Source of the DNA: Curtobacterium sp. MCBD17_013 | GTDB lineage: Bacteria > Actinomycetota > Actinomycetes > Actinomycetales > Microbacteriaceae | Assembly (NCBI RefSeq): GCF_003234565.1 | Contig: NZ_QKTU01000010.1 | Location: 52,825-116,824 of the forward strand | Direction: 5' to 3' | Length of the DNA: 64,000 nucleotides | Shown: piece after piece, positions 16,939 to 28,269 of the stretch | How positions within the stretch are numbered: the first letter of the stretch is position 1 | Layout of the letters: the number at the start of each line of letters is the position of its first letter | Notes under the pieces: model-generated | Seen by the model: the letters and a program-made list of their open reading frames with translations, nothing else | Databases searched by the model: none | Told to the model about the DNA's origin: nothing | Position numbers and translations under genes: made by a program

Positions 16939-18972
16939 ATGCACCCCTCCGACATCGCCCACCTCGTCATGCCGTCCCGCGCCGCCGCCGTCGCCGACCC
17001 ACGCTCCGGGGCCCCGCTGCTCGTGGGCCTCACCCGTCCCGACCTCGACGCGGACGAGAACGTCGGCCACGTCGTGCGTCTCGCGGCCGCCGACGGGCGG
17101 TGGACCACGACCGACTGGACCCACGGCCCGCACGACGGCGCCCCGTCCATCTCGCCCGACGGCCGGTGGGTCACGTTCCTCCGTCGCGTCGGCGGCACCG
17201 GCCCGGACGCTCACCCGCAACTCGTCGTGATGCCCACGGCCGGCGGGGAGGGCCGGGTGGTCACGGCCCTGCCGCTCGGCGCCGAGGCCCCGGTGTGGTC
17301 CCCCGACTCCACACGGATCGCCACGACGGCCCGGATCCCCGAACCCGGCCGTTACGGCACCCCGACCGCGAACGGCACCGCCGCGGACGCCTCGGCCGAG
17401 CCACCGCGGCACATCACCCGGCTCGACTACCGCCAGGACGGCGTCGGGTTCCTCCGCGACCGTCTGCGGCGTCTCGTGGTCGTCGACGTGGCCGCCGCCC
17501 TCACGGGAGACCCCGTCGACACCGCGATCACCGATGACACCACCGCGGTGAGCGACCCCACGTGGACGCCGGACGGCACCGCGCTCGTGGTGAGCGCCCC
17601 GCGTGACGCCGGCGCCGCCGAGACGACCGAGAGCGACCTCTACCGGGTCGACGCGGTCTCGGGCGCGATCACGCTGCTCGTCGAGTCCGACGGCACCGCA
17701 GCCGCACCGCAGTTCGGACCCGACGGCACCCTCTTCTTCCTCGGGACCGACCGGACGCAGGGGATCGTCGCGGTCCCGACCGGGCTGTACGCGGCGCGGA
17801 CCACGGACGACGACCCCGTCCGTGCCCGCCGCCTGACGGATCACCGCACCGTCGACCTCGAGGTGGGTCCGGGCCTCCTCGTCCCGCGCAGCGGTGACGT
17901 GCTCGTCGGGGTGCTGCACCGCGGGGCGGTCGAGCTCCGTGCCGTCCCGTGGACCACGGACGTCACCGCGAGCGCCGCGGACGACGACGCGAGCACCGGC
18001 GCGGAGCCGCTGCCCCTCGACGCCCTCCCCGTGCTGCACGGCGGCGAGGTCGTGGTGCGGGCGATCACCGCGATCGGCGAGGACGTCGTCATCGCCACGG
18101 TCGGCCTGCCGGACAGCGCCGGGGAGGTCGTGCTCATCGACACCGCGGCGGGCTCCGTCGAGACCCTGAGCGATCTCGGCGCCGGCCTCCGCGCTGTGGG
18201 ACTGCGGCCCGTCGAGGAACTCGTCGGCACCGCTCCCGACGGACACGAGGTGCACGGCTGGCTCGTCCTGCCCGAGGGCGAGGGCCCCCACCCCGTGCTC
18301 CGCGTCGTGCACGGCGGCCCGTTCGCGCAGCAGGACCGGGCAGTGTTCGACGAGGCGCAGGTCTACGCCGCAGCCGGGTACGCGGTCGTCCTCGGCAACC
18401 CACGCGGGTCGGCCGGGTACGGCTTCGACCACGGCCAGGCGATCATCGGACGCCTCGGCACCGTCGACGTCGACGACGTCCTGGCGCTGCTCGACGTGGC
18501 GCTCGAGCGGAACGACCTCGACGCCTCGCGGGTCGGGATCATGGGTGGCTCGTACGGCGGGTTCATGACGAGCTGGATCGCCGCCCGCGAGCCCGAGCGG
18601 TTCACGGCTGCCTGGAGCGAGCGGGCCGTCAACGCCTGGGACTCGTTCGCCGGCAGCTCGGACATCGGATGGTTCTTCGCCGAGGCGTACGTCGGCGCGG
18701 ACCCGGAGGACCAGCGCCGCCAGAGCCCCCTGACCTACGCCGCGGACGTGACGATGCCGTTCATGGTCGCGCACTCCGAGCAGGACTGGCGGTGCCCGCT
18801 CGAGCAGGGGCAGCGCCAGTTCGTCGCCCTGCGCCGGGCAGGGGTGGAGGCCGAGTTCCTGCTGTTCCCGGGCGAGGGCCACGAGCTGTCCCGGTCCGGG
18901 CGCCCGAGCCACCGGGTGCAGCGGTTCGACCACGTCCTCCGCTGGTGGAACACGCACCTGCCGGTCGTCTGA
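16939..18972 (+). CDS. S9-family serine peptidase (prolyl oligopeptidase/acylaminoacyl-peptidase type)
   Basis: A 677-residue protein. Residues 1-410 form a beta-propeller-like region with repeated DGTxL/SPDG motifs (PSISPDGRWVTFLR, VWSPDSTRIA). The C-terminal alpha/beta-hydrolase domain contains the nucleophile GGSYGGFMTSW, an Asp near HSEQDWRCP and a His in GEGHELSR. It lacks a signal peptide, so it probably acts on peptides in the cytoplasm, fitting the neighbouring peptide importer. Gene end is followed by a long hairpin shared with the convergent gcvP. Confidence 0.92.
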   Translation: MHPSDIAHLVMPSRAAAVADPRSGAPLLVGLTRPDLDADENVGHVVRLAAADGRWTTTDWTHGPHDGAPSISPDGRWVTFLRRVGGTGPDAHPQLVVMPTAGGEGRVVTALPLGAEAPVWSPDSTRIATTARIPEPGRYGTPTANGTAADASAEPPRHITRLDYRQDGVGFLRDRLRRLVVVDVAAALTGDPVDTAITDDTTAVSDPTWTPDGTALVVSAPRDAGAAETTESDLYRVDAVSGAITLLVESDGTAAAPQFGPDGTLFFLGTDRTQGIVAVPTGLYAARTTDDDPVRARRLTDHRTVDLEVGPGLLVPRSGDVLVGVLHRGAVELRAVPWTTDVTASAADDDASTGAEPLPLDALPVLHGGEVVVRAITAIGEDVVIATVGLPDSAGEVVLIDTAAGSVETLSDLGAGLRAVGLRPVEELVGTAPDGHEVHGWLVLPEGEGPHPVLRVVHGGPFAQQDRAVFDEAQVYAAAGYAVVLGNPRGSAGYGFDHGQAIIGRLGTVDVDDVLALLDVALERNDLDASRVGIMGGSYGGFMTSWIAAREPERFTAAWSERAVNAWDSFAGSSDIGWFFAEAYVGADPEDQRRQSPLTYAADVTMPFMVAHSEQDWRCPLEQGQRQFVALRRAGVEAEFLLFPGEGHELSRSGRPSHRVQRFDHVLRWWNTHLPVV

Positions 18973-18989
18973 CGGCCGCCCCTGTCCGG

Positions 18990-19047
18990 CGAGAGCGCAG
19001 AACACGCCGCTCACCTCGCGAGGTGAGCGGCGTGTTCTGCACTCTCG
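18990..19047. terminator. Very long hairpin between convergent genes
   Basis: Arms of 27 bases (18990-19016 and 19021-19047) pair with one mismatch around a CGCG loop. It sits between the stops of the S9 peptidase and gcvP genes and probably ends transcription from both sides. No T-tract. Its outer part (CGAGAGCGCAG) resembles the shared stem of the hairpins at 46426, 58411 and 63915. Confidence 0.6.
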
Positions 19048-19108
19048 GCGCCGAGCCGAGCCGGGCCAGACCGGCCGACCGGACGGGCCGGACGGCCGGC
19101 CGGGCTGA

Positions 19109-22108
<3,000 letters not shown>

Positions 22109-22112
22109 CCGA

Positions 22113-22490
22113 TCAGCCCGCGAAGGCGGCGTACGCCTCGTGGTCCATGAGGTCCTCGGGGAAGCTGGTGCCGTCGACCTGGATCTTGACGAGCCAGGCT
22201 CCACCGAAGGGGTCCTGGTTGACGAGGTCCGGGGTGTCCACGACGGCGTCGTTGCGCTCGACGACGGTGCCCTCGATCGGCGAGAACAGCTCGCCGACGC
22301 TCTTCGTCGACTCGATCTCGCCGAGGGTCTGTCCGGCCGTCGCGGCGGTGCCGACCTCGGGGAGCTCGACGAACACGACGTCGCCGAGCTGGTCCGCGGC
22401 GAACTGGGTGATGCCGAGGGTGACGACGTCACCCTCGACGAGGAGCCACTCGTGGTCCTTGGTGTAGCGGAGCGCGGTGATGTCGGTCAT
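22113..22490 (-). CDS. gcvH: Glycine cleavage system H protein
   Basis: A 125-residue lipoyl carrier that shuttles the aminomethyl group between P- and T-proteins. [12 protein letters not shown] is the family N-terminus and [18 protein letters not shown] carries the lipoylated K63. Length is normal. It starts two bases after the gcvT stop and ends four bases before the gcvP start, so the three genes are tightly coupled. Confidence 0.97.
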   Translation of the reverse strand: MTDITALRYTKDHEWLLVEGDVVTLGITQFAADQLGDVVFVELPEVGTAATAGQTLGEIESTKSVGELFSPIEGTVVERNDAVVDTPDLVNQDPFGGAWLVKIQVDGTSFPEDLMDHEAYAAFAG

Positions 22491-22492
22491 GG

Positions 22493-23656
22493 TCAGCCTT
22501 TCTGGCCTGGGGCGGCGCTGGCGGGGCGGCGGTAGAAGGGGAGTTCGGAGACGGTCGCCGGGACGGCGGTGCCGCGCACGTCGACGCGCAGGACGGTGCC
22601 CGGGGTGGCGACCGCAGGGTCGACGTACGCCATGGCGACAGGGTGCCCGAGCGTCGGTGACAGGGCGCCCGAGGTGACCGTGCCGACGGTCTGGCCGCCG
22701 TCGAGCACCGGGTAACCGGCACGGGCGGCACGGCGACCCTCCATGACGAGCCCGACGAGGAGCGGGGCGTCGGTGGCGGGCGTGACCCCGGCCCTCCCGA
22801 CGAATTCCGTGTCCATCGCGACGACGCGACCGAGTCCGGCCTGCGCGGGACGCACGGTGGTGTCGAGTTCGTGGCCGTACAGCGGCATCCCGGCCTCGAG
22901 CCGGAGCGTGTCGCGTGCGGCGAGCCCGGCGGGGACGACGCCGCGGTCGGCACCGGCGTCGAGCAGGGCGTCCCAGAGCACGGGCGCCAGGTCCGTGGGG
23001 CAGTAGATCTCGAAGCCGTCCTCGCCCGTGTAGCCGGTGCGGGCGATGAGGACGTCCTGCAGGTCGAACGAGGCGTGCAGGACGCGGTAGTAGCGGAGCT
23101 CGTCGAGCGGCGTCTCGGGCTGCAGGCGATCGGCGACGACGAGCGCGTCCAGCGTGCCCGCGGCGGCCGGGCCCTGGATTGCGACGAGGGCCGTGGTGTC
23201 GCTGTCGTCCGTGACCTCGACGTCGTGGCCCACCGCGCGGTCGCGCAGCGCGGCGACGGCGACGTCGCGGTTGGCGGCGTTCGCGACGACGAGGAACGCG
23301 TCGTCCTCGGTGCGGTACACGACGACGTCGTCGAGCACGCCGCCGTCGTCGGTCAGGAGCAGCGAGTACTTCGCCCGACCGACGGGCATCGTGGCGTGCT
23401 TGCCCGCGAGCGCGGCGTCGAGGTACGCGCCGGCGTCGGGCCCCTGGACACCGATCTCCGCCATGTGCGAGAGGTCGAACAGCCCCGCCGCGCTGCGCAC
23501 GGCGTGGTGTTCGGCGAGGTCGGAGCTGTACCGGACGGGCATCTGCCAGCCCGCGAAGTCCGTGAACGTGGCGCCGGCGGCGGCATGGGCCTCGTGGAGT
23601 GGGGATCGGCGGTGCACCGATGGTCCGGCACTGCCCGACGGGGTCGGATCGGTCAT
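22493..23656 (-). CDS. gcvT: Aminomethyltransferase, glycine cleavage T protein
   Basis: A 387-residue tetrahydrofolate-dependent enzyme releasing ammonia and 5,10-methylene-THF. Motifs are [30 protein letters not shown] N-terminus, [32 protein letters not shown] and [17 protein letters not shown]. The ATG at 23656 follows a GGAG sequence; longer in-frame starts would run into the riboswitch. First gene of the operon. Confidence 0.96.
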   Translation of the reverse strand: MTDPTPSGSAGPSVHRRSPLHEAHAAAGATFTDFAGWQMPVRYSSDLAEHHAVRSAAGLFDLSHMAEIGVQGPDAGAYLDAALAGKHATMPVGRAKYSLLLTDDGGVLDDVVVYRTEDDAFLVVANAANRDVAVAALRDRAVGHDVEVTDDSDTTALVAIQGPAAAGTLDALVVADRLQPETPLDELRYYRVLHASFDLQDVLIARTGYTGEDGFEIYCPTDLAPVLWDALLDAGADRGVVPAGLAARDTLRLEAGMPLYGHELDTTVRPAQAGLGRVVAMDTEFVGRAGVTPATDAPLLVGLVMEGRRAARAGYPVLDGGQTVGTVTSGALSPTLGHPVAMAYVDPAVATPGTVLRVDVRGTAVPATVSELPFYRRPASAAPGQKG

Positions 23657-23704
23657 GGGGTGGAGTTCTCCTGCGTCGACGCGTCCCGGCGGGGACGCCG
23701 GTCG

Positions 23705-23920
23705 GAACTCCCCCTCTGTCATGTGCCTGAGAGTTTCGCCGACCGGTCGGAGGCGGTCGGCTTTCACCGTGGGCGAGGGCACGCCGTGACGGCGCCCTGC
23801 TTTTCAGAGTGGCCTGACCCCTGCGGTCGTACGACCTGAGAGATTGACGGGGAGGTTGCTCCTTCGGTGTCCGGTCTCGCGGTCGCCGGCTCGGCGCGCT
23901 CGTGATCGGACTCTCCCGCA
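23705..23920 (-). ncRNA. Tandem glycine riboswitch
   Basis: Read on the minus strand, two consecutive glycine aptamers are visible. The first opens with GCGGGAGAGTCC (23908-23919) and continues through ACCGAAGGAGCAA and CTCTCAGG; the second has ACCGCAGGGG, CACTCTGAAAAG, GGTGAAAGCC and CGAAACTCTCAGG, ending near 23705. These are the conserved core elements of the family. It lies directly upstream of gcvT and should switch the operon on when glycine binds. No clear terminator hairpin precedes gcvT, so control of translation initiation is possible. Confidence 0.93.
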
Positions 23921-23955
23921 GGGTGTGGTCGGCCCGGTGTGCTGTTGTGGCCCCG

Positions 23956-23961
23956 ATCGTA
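23956..23961 (-). promoter_or_regulatory. Likely -10 element of the glycine cleavage operon
   Basis: TACGAT on the minus strand lies about 40 bases upstream of the first aptamer. The -35 is not obvious. Confidence 0.4.
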
Positions 23962-23976
23962 CCAACGCCGTGTTAC

Positions 23977-23993
23977 GGCCTCGTGACGAGGCC
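23977..23993. promoter_or_regulatory. Palindrome upstream of blaI, candidate operator
   Basis: GGCCTCGT-G-ACGAGGCC is a perfect 8-bp inverted repeat around one base. It overlaps the expected -35 region of the blaI promoter (-10 at 24015) and lies just upstream of the gcv promoter. Autoregulation by BlaI is an inference. Confidence 0.4.
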
Positions 23994-24014
23994 GGCCGGT
24001 CGTTCGACATCTCG

Positions 24015-24020
24015 TAGGAT
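24015..24020 (+). promoter_or_regulatory. Predicted leaderless -10 element (TAGGAT)
   Basis: TAGGAT is six bases before the GTG of the blaI-like gene at 24027. Confidence 0.5.
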
Positions 24021-24026
24021 CACCGC

Positions 24027-24404
24027 GTGGCCGGACAGCGATCGCGCCCGCGTGGGCAGCTCGAGCAGGCGGTGCTCGACGTGCTCTGGTCCGCGGGCCC
24101 CGACGGCCTCACCGCGCGTGAGGTCCTCGACCGCTGCGACGAACCACGACCCGCGCTGACCACCGTGCTGACGGTGCTCGAGCGCCTCGGGCGGAAGGGC
24201 GGGGTGCTCCGCGACGAACAGGCCGACGCCCCCCTGCGGTTCCGCGCGAGCCGCTCCCGCGCCGACCACGCGGCGTCCCTCATGGAGTCCGCGCTCGCCG
24301 CGTCGAGCGACCGCGAGGCCGCGCTGCTCCGCTTCACCGGCTCCCTGGCGTCGGACGACCTCGAGGCCCTGCGTCGCGCGATCGACGCGCGCGCCCGGTC
24401 CTGA
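24027..24404 (+). CDS. BlaI/MecI/CopY-family transcriptional regulator
   Basis: A 125-residue winged-helix repressor: GQLEQAVLDVLWSAGPDGLTAREVLDRC, then the recognition region PALTTVLTVLERLGRKGGVLRDE, and a C-terminal helical dimerisation part. Members bind dyad operators and are inactivated by cleavage through an M56 membrane protease. The M56-type gene follows after 11 bases, so the pair is one operon. No beta-lactamase or copper transporter lies nearby, and the target genes are unknown. Confidence 0.88.
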   Translation: MAGQRSRPRGQLEQAVLDVLWSAGPDGLTAREVLDRCDEPRPALTTVLTVLERLGRKGGVLRDEQADAPLRFRASRSRADHAASLMESALAASSDREAALLRFTGSLASDDLEALRRAIDARARS

Positions 24405-24415
24405 CGGGAACGACC

Positions 24416-25225
24416 GTGATCGTCTGGGGCGTCGCCCTCGTCGTGGCCGCGGTCGTCGTGGCCGCCGCCGCTCCCCGGCTGCTCACCCGGTGGGCGTGGA
24501 CGATCGACCACCCTCGGACCGCGCTCGTCAGCTGGTGCGCCGCGGTCCTGATCGGGGTCGGCGGCTCCGTGTCGGGCGTCACGCTCGTCGCGCTCGGGGG
24601 TCGACACGGCGAGGACCCGTTCCGGCTGGCGGCCTCGCCGACCCACGGCGCGCACCTCGTGGTGGCCGTCGCCGCGGTGCTCGCGTTCGTGGTCGCCGTC
24701 CGCGTCCCTCCCGGGCCGGAGCACGCGGCCGTCCGCGCGGCCCTGCGAACCGGGGCGGCGGAACGTCGTCGGGTCGCCGGGACCGAGATCGCGGTGGTCG
24801 CGGGCGAGCGCGCCCTGGCGTGCGCCGTGCCCGGACGCGACCGCACCGTGCTCGTCAGCACCGGACTGGCAGCGCGCCTCCGTCCCGACGAACTCGATGC
24901 CGTCGTCGCACACGAGGCGGCGCACCTGACGGGGCACCACGCGGCCGTGGTCGGCGTCGCGGAGTCGATCGAGCGGGCGGTGCCGTGGGTGCCCGGCGCG
25001 CGCGCCATGGCGAGTGCGACCCGGGTCCTGGTCGAGTTCGCCGCCGACGACACCGCCGCCAGACGCGTCGGTGCCGAGGTGGTGGCCCGAGCGATCGAGC
25101 GCAGTGACGTCGGTGGTGCGGCGCCCCTGACCGGCGTCCGGGTCGCTCGACTCCGGAGGCCGGCCACACCGGGTCAGCGCCGGTGGCGGGCAGCTCCGGT
25201 GACGTCGCGGAAGAAGTCGGCGTAG
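24416..25225 (+). CDS. M56-family membrane metalloprotease
   Basis: A 269-residue protein with three hydrophobic segments (IVWGVALVVAAVVVAAAA; ALVSWCAAVLIGVGGSVSG; AHLVVAVAAVLAFVVAV) followed by a soluble zinc-protease domain with HEAAH in AVVAHEAAHLTGHH. It resembles BlaR1/MecR1 proteases but lacks any extracellular penicillin-binding sensor domain. It probably cleaves the BlaI-like repressor encoded just upstream (inference). The start is GTG. Its last 52 bases overlap the convergent small gene at 25174-25341. Confidence 0.85.
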   Translation: MIVWGVALVVAAVVVAAAAPRLLTRWAWTIDHPRTALVSWCAAVLIGVGGSVSGVTLVALGGRHGEDPFRLAASPTHGAHLVVAVAAVLAFVVAVRVPPGPEHAAVRAALRTGAAERRRVAGTEIAVVAGERALACAVPGRDRTVLVSTGLAARLRPDELDAVVAHEAAHLTGHHAAVVGVAESIERAVPWVPGARAMASATRVLVEFAADDTAARRVGAEVVARAIERSDVGGAAPLTGVRVARLRRPATPGQRRWRAAPVTSRKKSA

Positions 25226-25341
25226 AGCACGGGCTCGAGGTCCCCGTCGACCGGGTACCCCCAACGGCGCTCGCGGCGCTGCTGTCGGAACGTCTTGATG
25301 CGAGCCGGGGGGACGCCCGGCTCGGACTCGTACAGACTCAT
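25174..25341 (-). CDS. Small hypothetical protein, 55 residues
   Basis: Reads MSLYESEPGVPPARIKTFRQ at the N-terminus, then Arg-rich and a hydrophilic C-terminus (GYPVDGDLEPVLYADFF). AGGGGA precedes the ATG and a divergent promoter candidate (CTGACT, 18 bases, TACTCT at about 25455-25460) lies upstream. The composition is protein-like rather than random. I do not recognise the family. It overlaps the 3' end of the M56 gene on the other strand. Confidence 0.5.
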   Translation of the reverse strand: MSLYESEPGVPPARIKTFRQQRRERRWGYPVDGDLEPVLYADFFRDVTGAARHRR

Positions 25342-25486
25342 CTGATCCCCTGGTGCCTGATCGCTTGGGTGTCGGTGGTCGGTCGTCGCCCGTCGAGGAC
25401 GACGTCGGCGCTCGCTGCGCTCGGTGTGCACGCGGTGCGCTTCTGGTCCTTCGAGAGTACGTGCAGCGTTCTCGGCGAGTCAGGGG

Positions 25487-25515
25487 TTGACCTGGCCCCT
25501 GGACAGGGGTAGTAC
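25487..25515 (+). promoter_or_regulatory. Promoter of the FBP-domain gene
   Basis: TTGACC at 25487-25492 and TAGTAC at 25510-25515 are 17 bases apart. A second -10 candidate, TAGGAT, lies at 25542-25547. The spacer holds an inverted repeat, CCCCT-N4-AGGGG, flanked by CCTGG and CCAGG, which may be an operator. Confidence 0.4.
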
Positions 25516-25573
25516 CAGGGCGCCGTGTCCGGCCCGCGCGGTAGGATCGGGTACCACCACCATGAGGGGGACC

Positions 25574-26056
25574 GTGAAGGCACTCACCGAGTCCGACATC
25601 CGATCGTCGTTCGTCAACGCGACCCCGGAGGAGCTCGACCACCTGCCGATCCCGGGTCTGCACGAGATGCTCTGGGACGAGCGCGAGTACCTCGGTTGGC
25701 GCGACCCGCAGGCCGCCCGTCGCGGCTACATGGTCCACTGGATGGACGGCCGCCCCACCGGGATCGTCGTCCGCGCGGCCGGCGGTTCGCTCCGGCCGGG
25801 CATCGCGGCGATGTGCTCCTTCTGCCACTCACCCCAGCCGGCCACGCAGGTCCGGTTGTTCTCGGCTGCGCGTGCCGGCGAGTCCGGCCGGAACGGCAAC
25901 ACCATCGGGTCCTACATCTGCGAGGACCTGGCGTGCTCGCTCCTCATCCGCGTGGCGCCCCCGCACCTCAACCCGCCCGAGACGATCGCAGCCCGGTCCG
26001 CGGCCCTGCTCCAGCGCGTGCAGAACTTCACCGCGGACGTCATGAAGACCGCGTGA
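25574..26056 (+). CDS. FBP-domain protein with a treble-clef zinc site (EF-G-binding-like)
   Basis: A 160-residue protein with the C4 zinc site C81-x2-C84 (MCSFCHSPQ) and C116-x4-C121 (ICEDLACS). This matches the FBP/FusB-like family; characterised FusB members bind EF-G and free it from fusidic acid. Most actinobacterial members have no proven function. GTG at 25574 was preferred to the ATG at 25562 because GAGG at 25564-25567 is then six bases upstream. The next gene overlaps by four bases. Confidence 0.8.
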   Translation: MKALTESDIRSSFVNATPEELDHLPIPGLHEMLWDEREYLGWRDPQAARRGYMVHWMDGRPTGIVVRAAGGSLRPGIAAMCSFCHSPQPATQVRLFSAARAGESGRNGNTIGSYICEDLACSLLIRVAPPHLNPPETIAARSAALLQRVQNFTADVMKTA

Positions 26057-26319
26057 CCACGGGTGCTCCCGACCGGTTCGCCGCGGCGCGCTGGGTCACC
26101 GTCGAACGCCACGACGCCGGGCGGTGGTCCGTCACGGTCCTCGATGAGGCCGACGACGAGATCGCCTCGTTCGGCATGGGGGTCGAGGGCGAGTGGGAAC
26201 CCGACGTCGTGGACCACGTGGCGTTCGCGCTGACCCGGCTCGGATTGCGGACCGTCGGCGCCCGCCCCTGGCGTGAGGACGAGCTGGGCCTGACCCGCGC
26301 AGCCGTCCTGCCCGCCTGA
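26053..26319 (+). CDS. Small hypothetical protein coupled to the FBP-domain gene
   Basis: An 88-residue soluble protein (FAAARWVTVERHDAGRWSVT and onward), beta-rich by pattern with many Asp/Glu. Its GTG start overlaps the stop of the upstream gene (GTGA), so it is co-translated with it. No family recognised. Confidence 0.7.
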   Translation: MTTGAPDRFAAARWVTVERHDAGRWSVTVLDEADDEIASFGMGVEGEWEPDVVDHVAFALTRLGLRTVGARPWREDELGLTRAAVLPA

Positions 26320-26415
26320 CACCGCGCCCCGGTCGCGTTCAGCGCGCCCCGTTACGGTTCGGGAGGCACGGGTGCGGCCCGCACCGCGCCTCCAGACCGG
26401 AAGGACCACCGCAGC

Positions 26416-26826
26416 ATGTCCGTCGTCAAGATCAACGCCATCCACGTCCCCGCCGGTGCCGGCGCCGAGCTCGAGCAGCGGTTCGCTGCCCGCAGACACG
26501 CGGTCGACGGGGCTCCCGGCTTCGAGGGCTTCCAGCTGCTCCGCCCGGTGAAGGGCGACGACCGGTACTTCGTCGTCACGACGTGGGCGGACGAGGCGTC
26601 GTTCCAGGCGTGGGCTGCCGACGGCGCGAAGGCGGCGCACGGCGGTGGGTCCGAGGGTGCGCACGGTCGGCATGCGGCGGCGGCCGGCGAGCACGGCGCT
26701 CCTGCCGGACACGGTGCTCCTGCCGAGCACGGGGCCGCCGCCGGACACGGCGACGCGCAGGACGGCGCCCGACGCCCCGTCGCGACCGGCGCGGATCTGC
26801 TCGAGTTCGAGGTCGTCGAGCTCTGA
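26416..26826 (+). CDS. mhuD: Haem-degrading monooxygenase of the MhuD type with a His-rich insertion
   Basis: A 136-residue ABM-fold protein. It follows M. tuberculosis MhuD closely from memory: VVKINAI with N7, FQLLRPVKG, FQAW with W66, and H75 in AKAAH, the proximal haem ligand. MhuD breaks haem down to mycobilin and releases iron. MhuD of M. tuberculosis is about 105 residues; here the loop between H75 and the last strand (RRPVATGADLLEFEVVEL) holds about 35 extra residues made of (E/G)HGAPA-like repeats with six or more histidines. The effect on activity is unknown. TACGGT near 26352 and a GGAAGGA site precede it. Confidence 0.82.
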   Translation: MSVVKINAIHVPAGAGAELEQRFAARRHAVDGAPGFEGFQLLRPVKGDDRYFVVTTWADEASFQAWAADGAKAAHGGGSEGAHGRHAAAAGEHGAPAGHGAPAEHGAAAGHGDAQDGARRPVATGADLLEFEVVEL

Positions 26827-26832
26827 GCCCCG

Positions 26833-27675
26833 CTACGCCGTGACGGACCGCACGCGGTCGAGCACCACCTCGGCCACGAGCGCGGCCGCGTTCTCGGGCA
26901 GCCAGTGGTCCTCGTCGACGGCCACGAACCGGTAGGGCGCCGCGACGTACCGCTCGGTCGCCTCGGCCGCGACCCGACCGAGTGCCGCGTCCCGGGAGCC
27001 CCACAGGTACGACGTCGGGACACGGACCAGCGGGTCGACGCGCGGCGTGCCGGCCGGAGTGGGCAGCGCCAGTGCGCGGTACCAGTCGATCGCCGCGCGC
27101 AGTGCTCCCGGCTCGCGCATCCGACGGTCGTACCGCTCGGCGGTGGCGCGTGCGAGGCCCATGCTCTCGAGCACCGGGACGAGACGCCCCCGGAGCAGCC
27201 GTTCGGGGAGCCAGGGCACCTGGAACGCCGCGATGTACCACGACCGCAGGGCCTGGTCGGAGCGGACCGCCGCGAGCGCCATCGCCCGTGGGTGCGGGGT
27301 CGCCAGGACCGTGAGCGACGCGAGCCGGTCGGGAGCCCGCTGCGCGAGCCGCCAGGCGACCAGCCCGCCCCAGTCGTGGCCGACGAGGTGGACCCGCTCT
27401 GCGCCGAGTCGGTCGGCGAGCGCCAGGACGTCGTCGACGAGCCAGTCGCGCCGGTACGCGCGGCGTCCCTCCGGTCGCGCCCCGACCGCGTACCCGCGTT
27501 GGTCCGGCGCGACGACGCGGAGGCCCTCGGCCGTCAGGAGCGGCGTGACCGCCCGCCAGGTGCTCCGGTCGGCGGGGAACCCGTGGAGGAGGACCGCGAC
27601 CGGACCGCCTTCTGGGCCGCTGTCGTCGACGTCGAGGACGAGGCCGCCGCGGCGGAGCTGGTCGATGCGGGTCAT
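26833..27675 (-). CDS. Alpha/beta hydrolase of the epoxide hydrolase/haloalkane dehalogenase group
   Basis: A 280-residue alpha/beta hydrolase. HGFPADRSTW forms the oxyanion region, APDQRGYAVG follows, and the nucleophile elbow is VGHDWGG with Asp rather than Ser, as in epoxide hydrolases and haloalkane dehalogenases. A terminal His lies in DEDHWLPE. The substrate cannot be assigned. The ATG at 27675 has TACCGT six bases upstream. It converges with mhuD, stops being 7 bases apart. Confidence 0.85.
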   Translation of the reverse strand: MTRIDQLRRGGLVLDVDDSGPEGGPVAVLLHGFPADRSTWRAVTPLLTAEGLRVVAPDQRGYAVGARPEGRRAYRRDWLVDDVLALADRLGAERVHLVGHDWGGLVAWRLAQRAPDRLASLTVLATPHPRAMALAAVRSDQALRSWYIAAFQVPWLPERLLRGRLVPVLESMGLARATAERYDRRMREPGALRAAIDWYRALALPTPAGTPRVDPLVRVPTSYLWGSRDAALGRVAAEATERYVAAPYRFVAVDEDHWLPENAAALVAEVVLDRVRSVTA

Positions 27676-27681
27676 GCCGCC

Positions 27682-27687
27682 ACGGTA
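27682..27687 (-). promoter_or_regulatory. Predicted leaderless -10 element (TACCGT)
   Basis: TACCGT on the minus strand lies six bases before the ATG at 27675. Confidence 0.5.
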
Positions 27688-27976
27688 GGCCGCCCACGAG
27701 TGGCGGTCCGGCCCAACGGGGTACGTGCGAACTGGGAGCGACGGTGCAGCGGCCCATCGGGCGGCCTGCTGTGGGAGCGGGAGGAAGATCCGACGCCCTC
27801 GACCTGCCGGGAAGACCGGATCGGGAGGGGTGGGGGCTCGACACCCGAAGCCGAGCCCACCACCGGCGGCACCCGAATCGCCGCTCGTAACCACGGGCCC
27901 CGAAGCCCGGATTGGTTGCGAGCATATTGGGACGGCCGTGTCCGCCGCAGCTCCCGCACGTCCCCAGACCAGAGGT

Positions 27977-27990
27977 AGAACGAGTGTTCT
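27977..27990. promoter_or_regulatory. LexA-like dyad
   Basis: AGAACGAGTGTTCT keeps the GAAC-N4-GTTC core of the Gram-positive SOS box (consensus CGAACRNRYGTTYG). The outer bases differ, and it is about 520 bases from the next start codon, so its role is unsure. Confidence 0.3.
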
Positions 27991-28240
27991 GTACCCCGCC
28001 AGAGGGTGCCGTTGGTCGGAACACGCGCCGTTCATCCGCCGAGCGGCGGCGGATGCGTCCCCCAGCCGCACGGTACGGATTCTGGACCGACACAGGTCGC
28101 ACACGTCACCCCGGCACGCACGACCACGGCAACGACAGCGGCGGTCGCCCGGTCTCCTGACCGAGGCGGCCCTCGCTGGCGGGCCGTGCGCGCACTCGTC
28201 GCCGTCTTCACTGACGAACCCCGCCACCGGCGCCGCCCCC

Positions 28241-28269
28241 TTCCAGTCCTGCCCCGATGGTGCTAGAGT
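28241..28269 (+). promoter_or_regulatory. Promoter upstream of the OB-like gene
   Basis: TTCCAG at 28241-28246, 17 bases, then TAGAGT at 28264-28269 preceded by TGC (extended -10). Transcription would begin near 28276. Confidence 0.45.
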
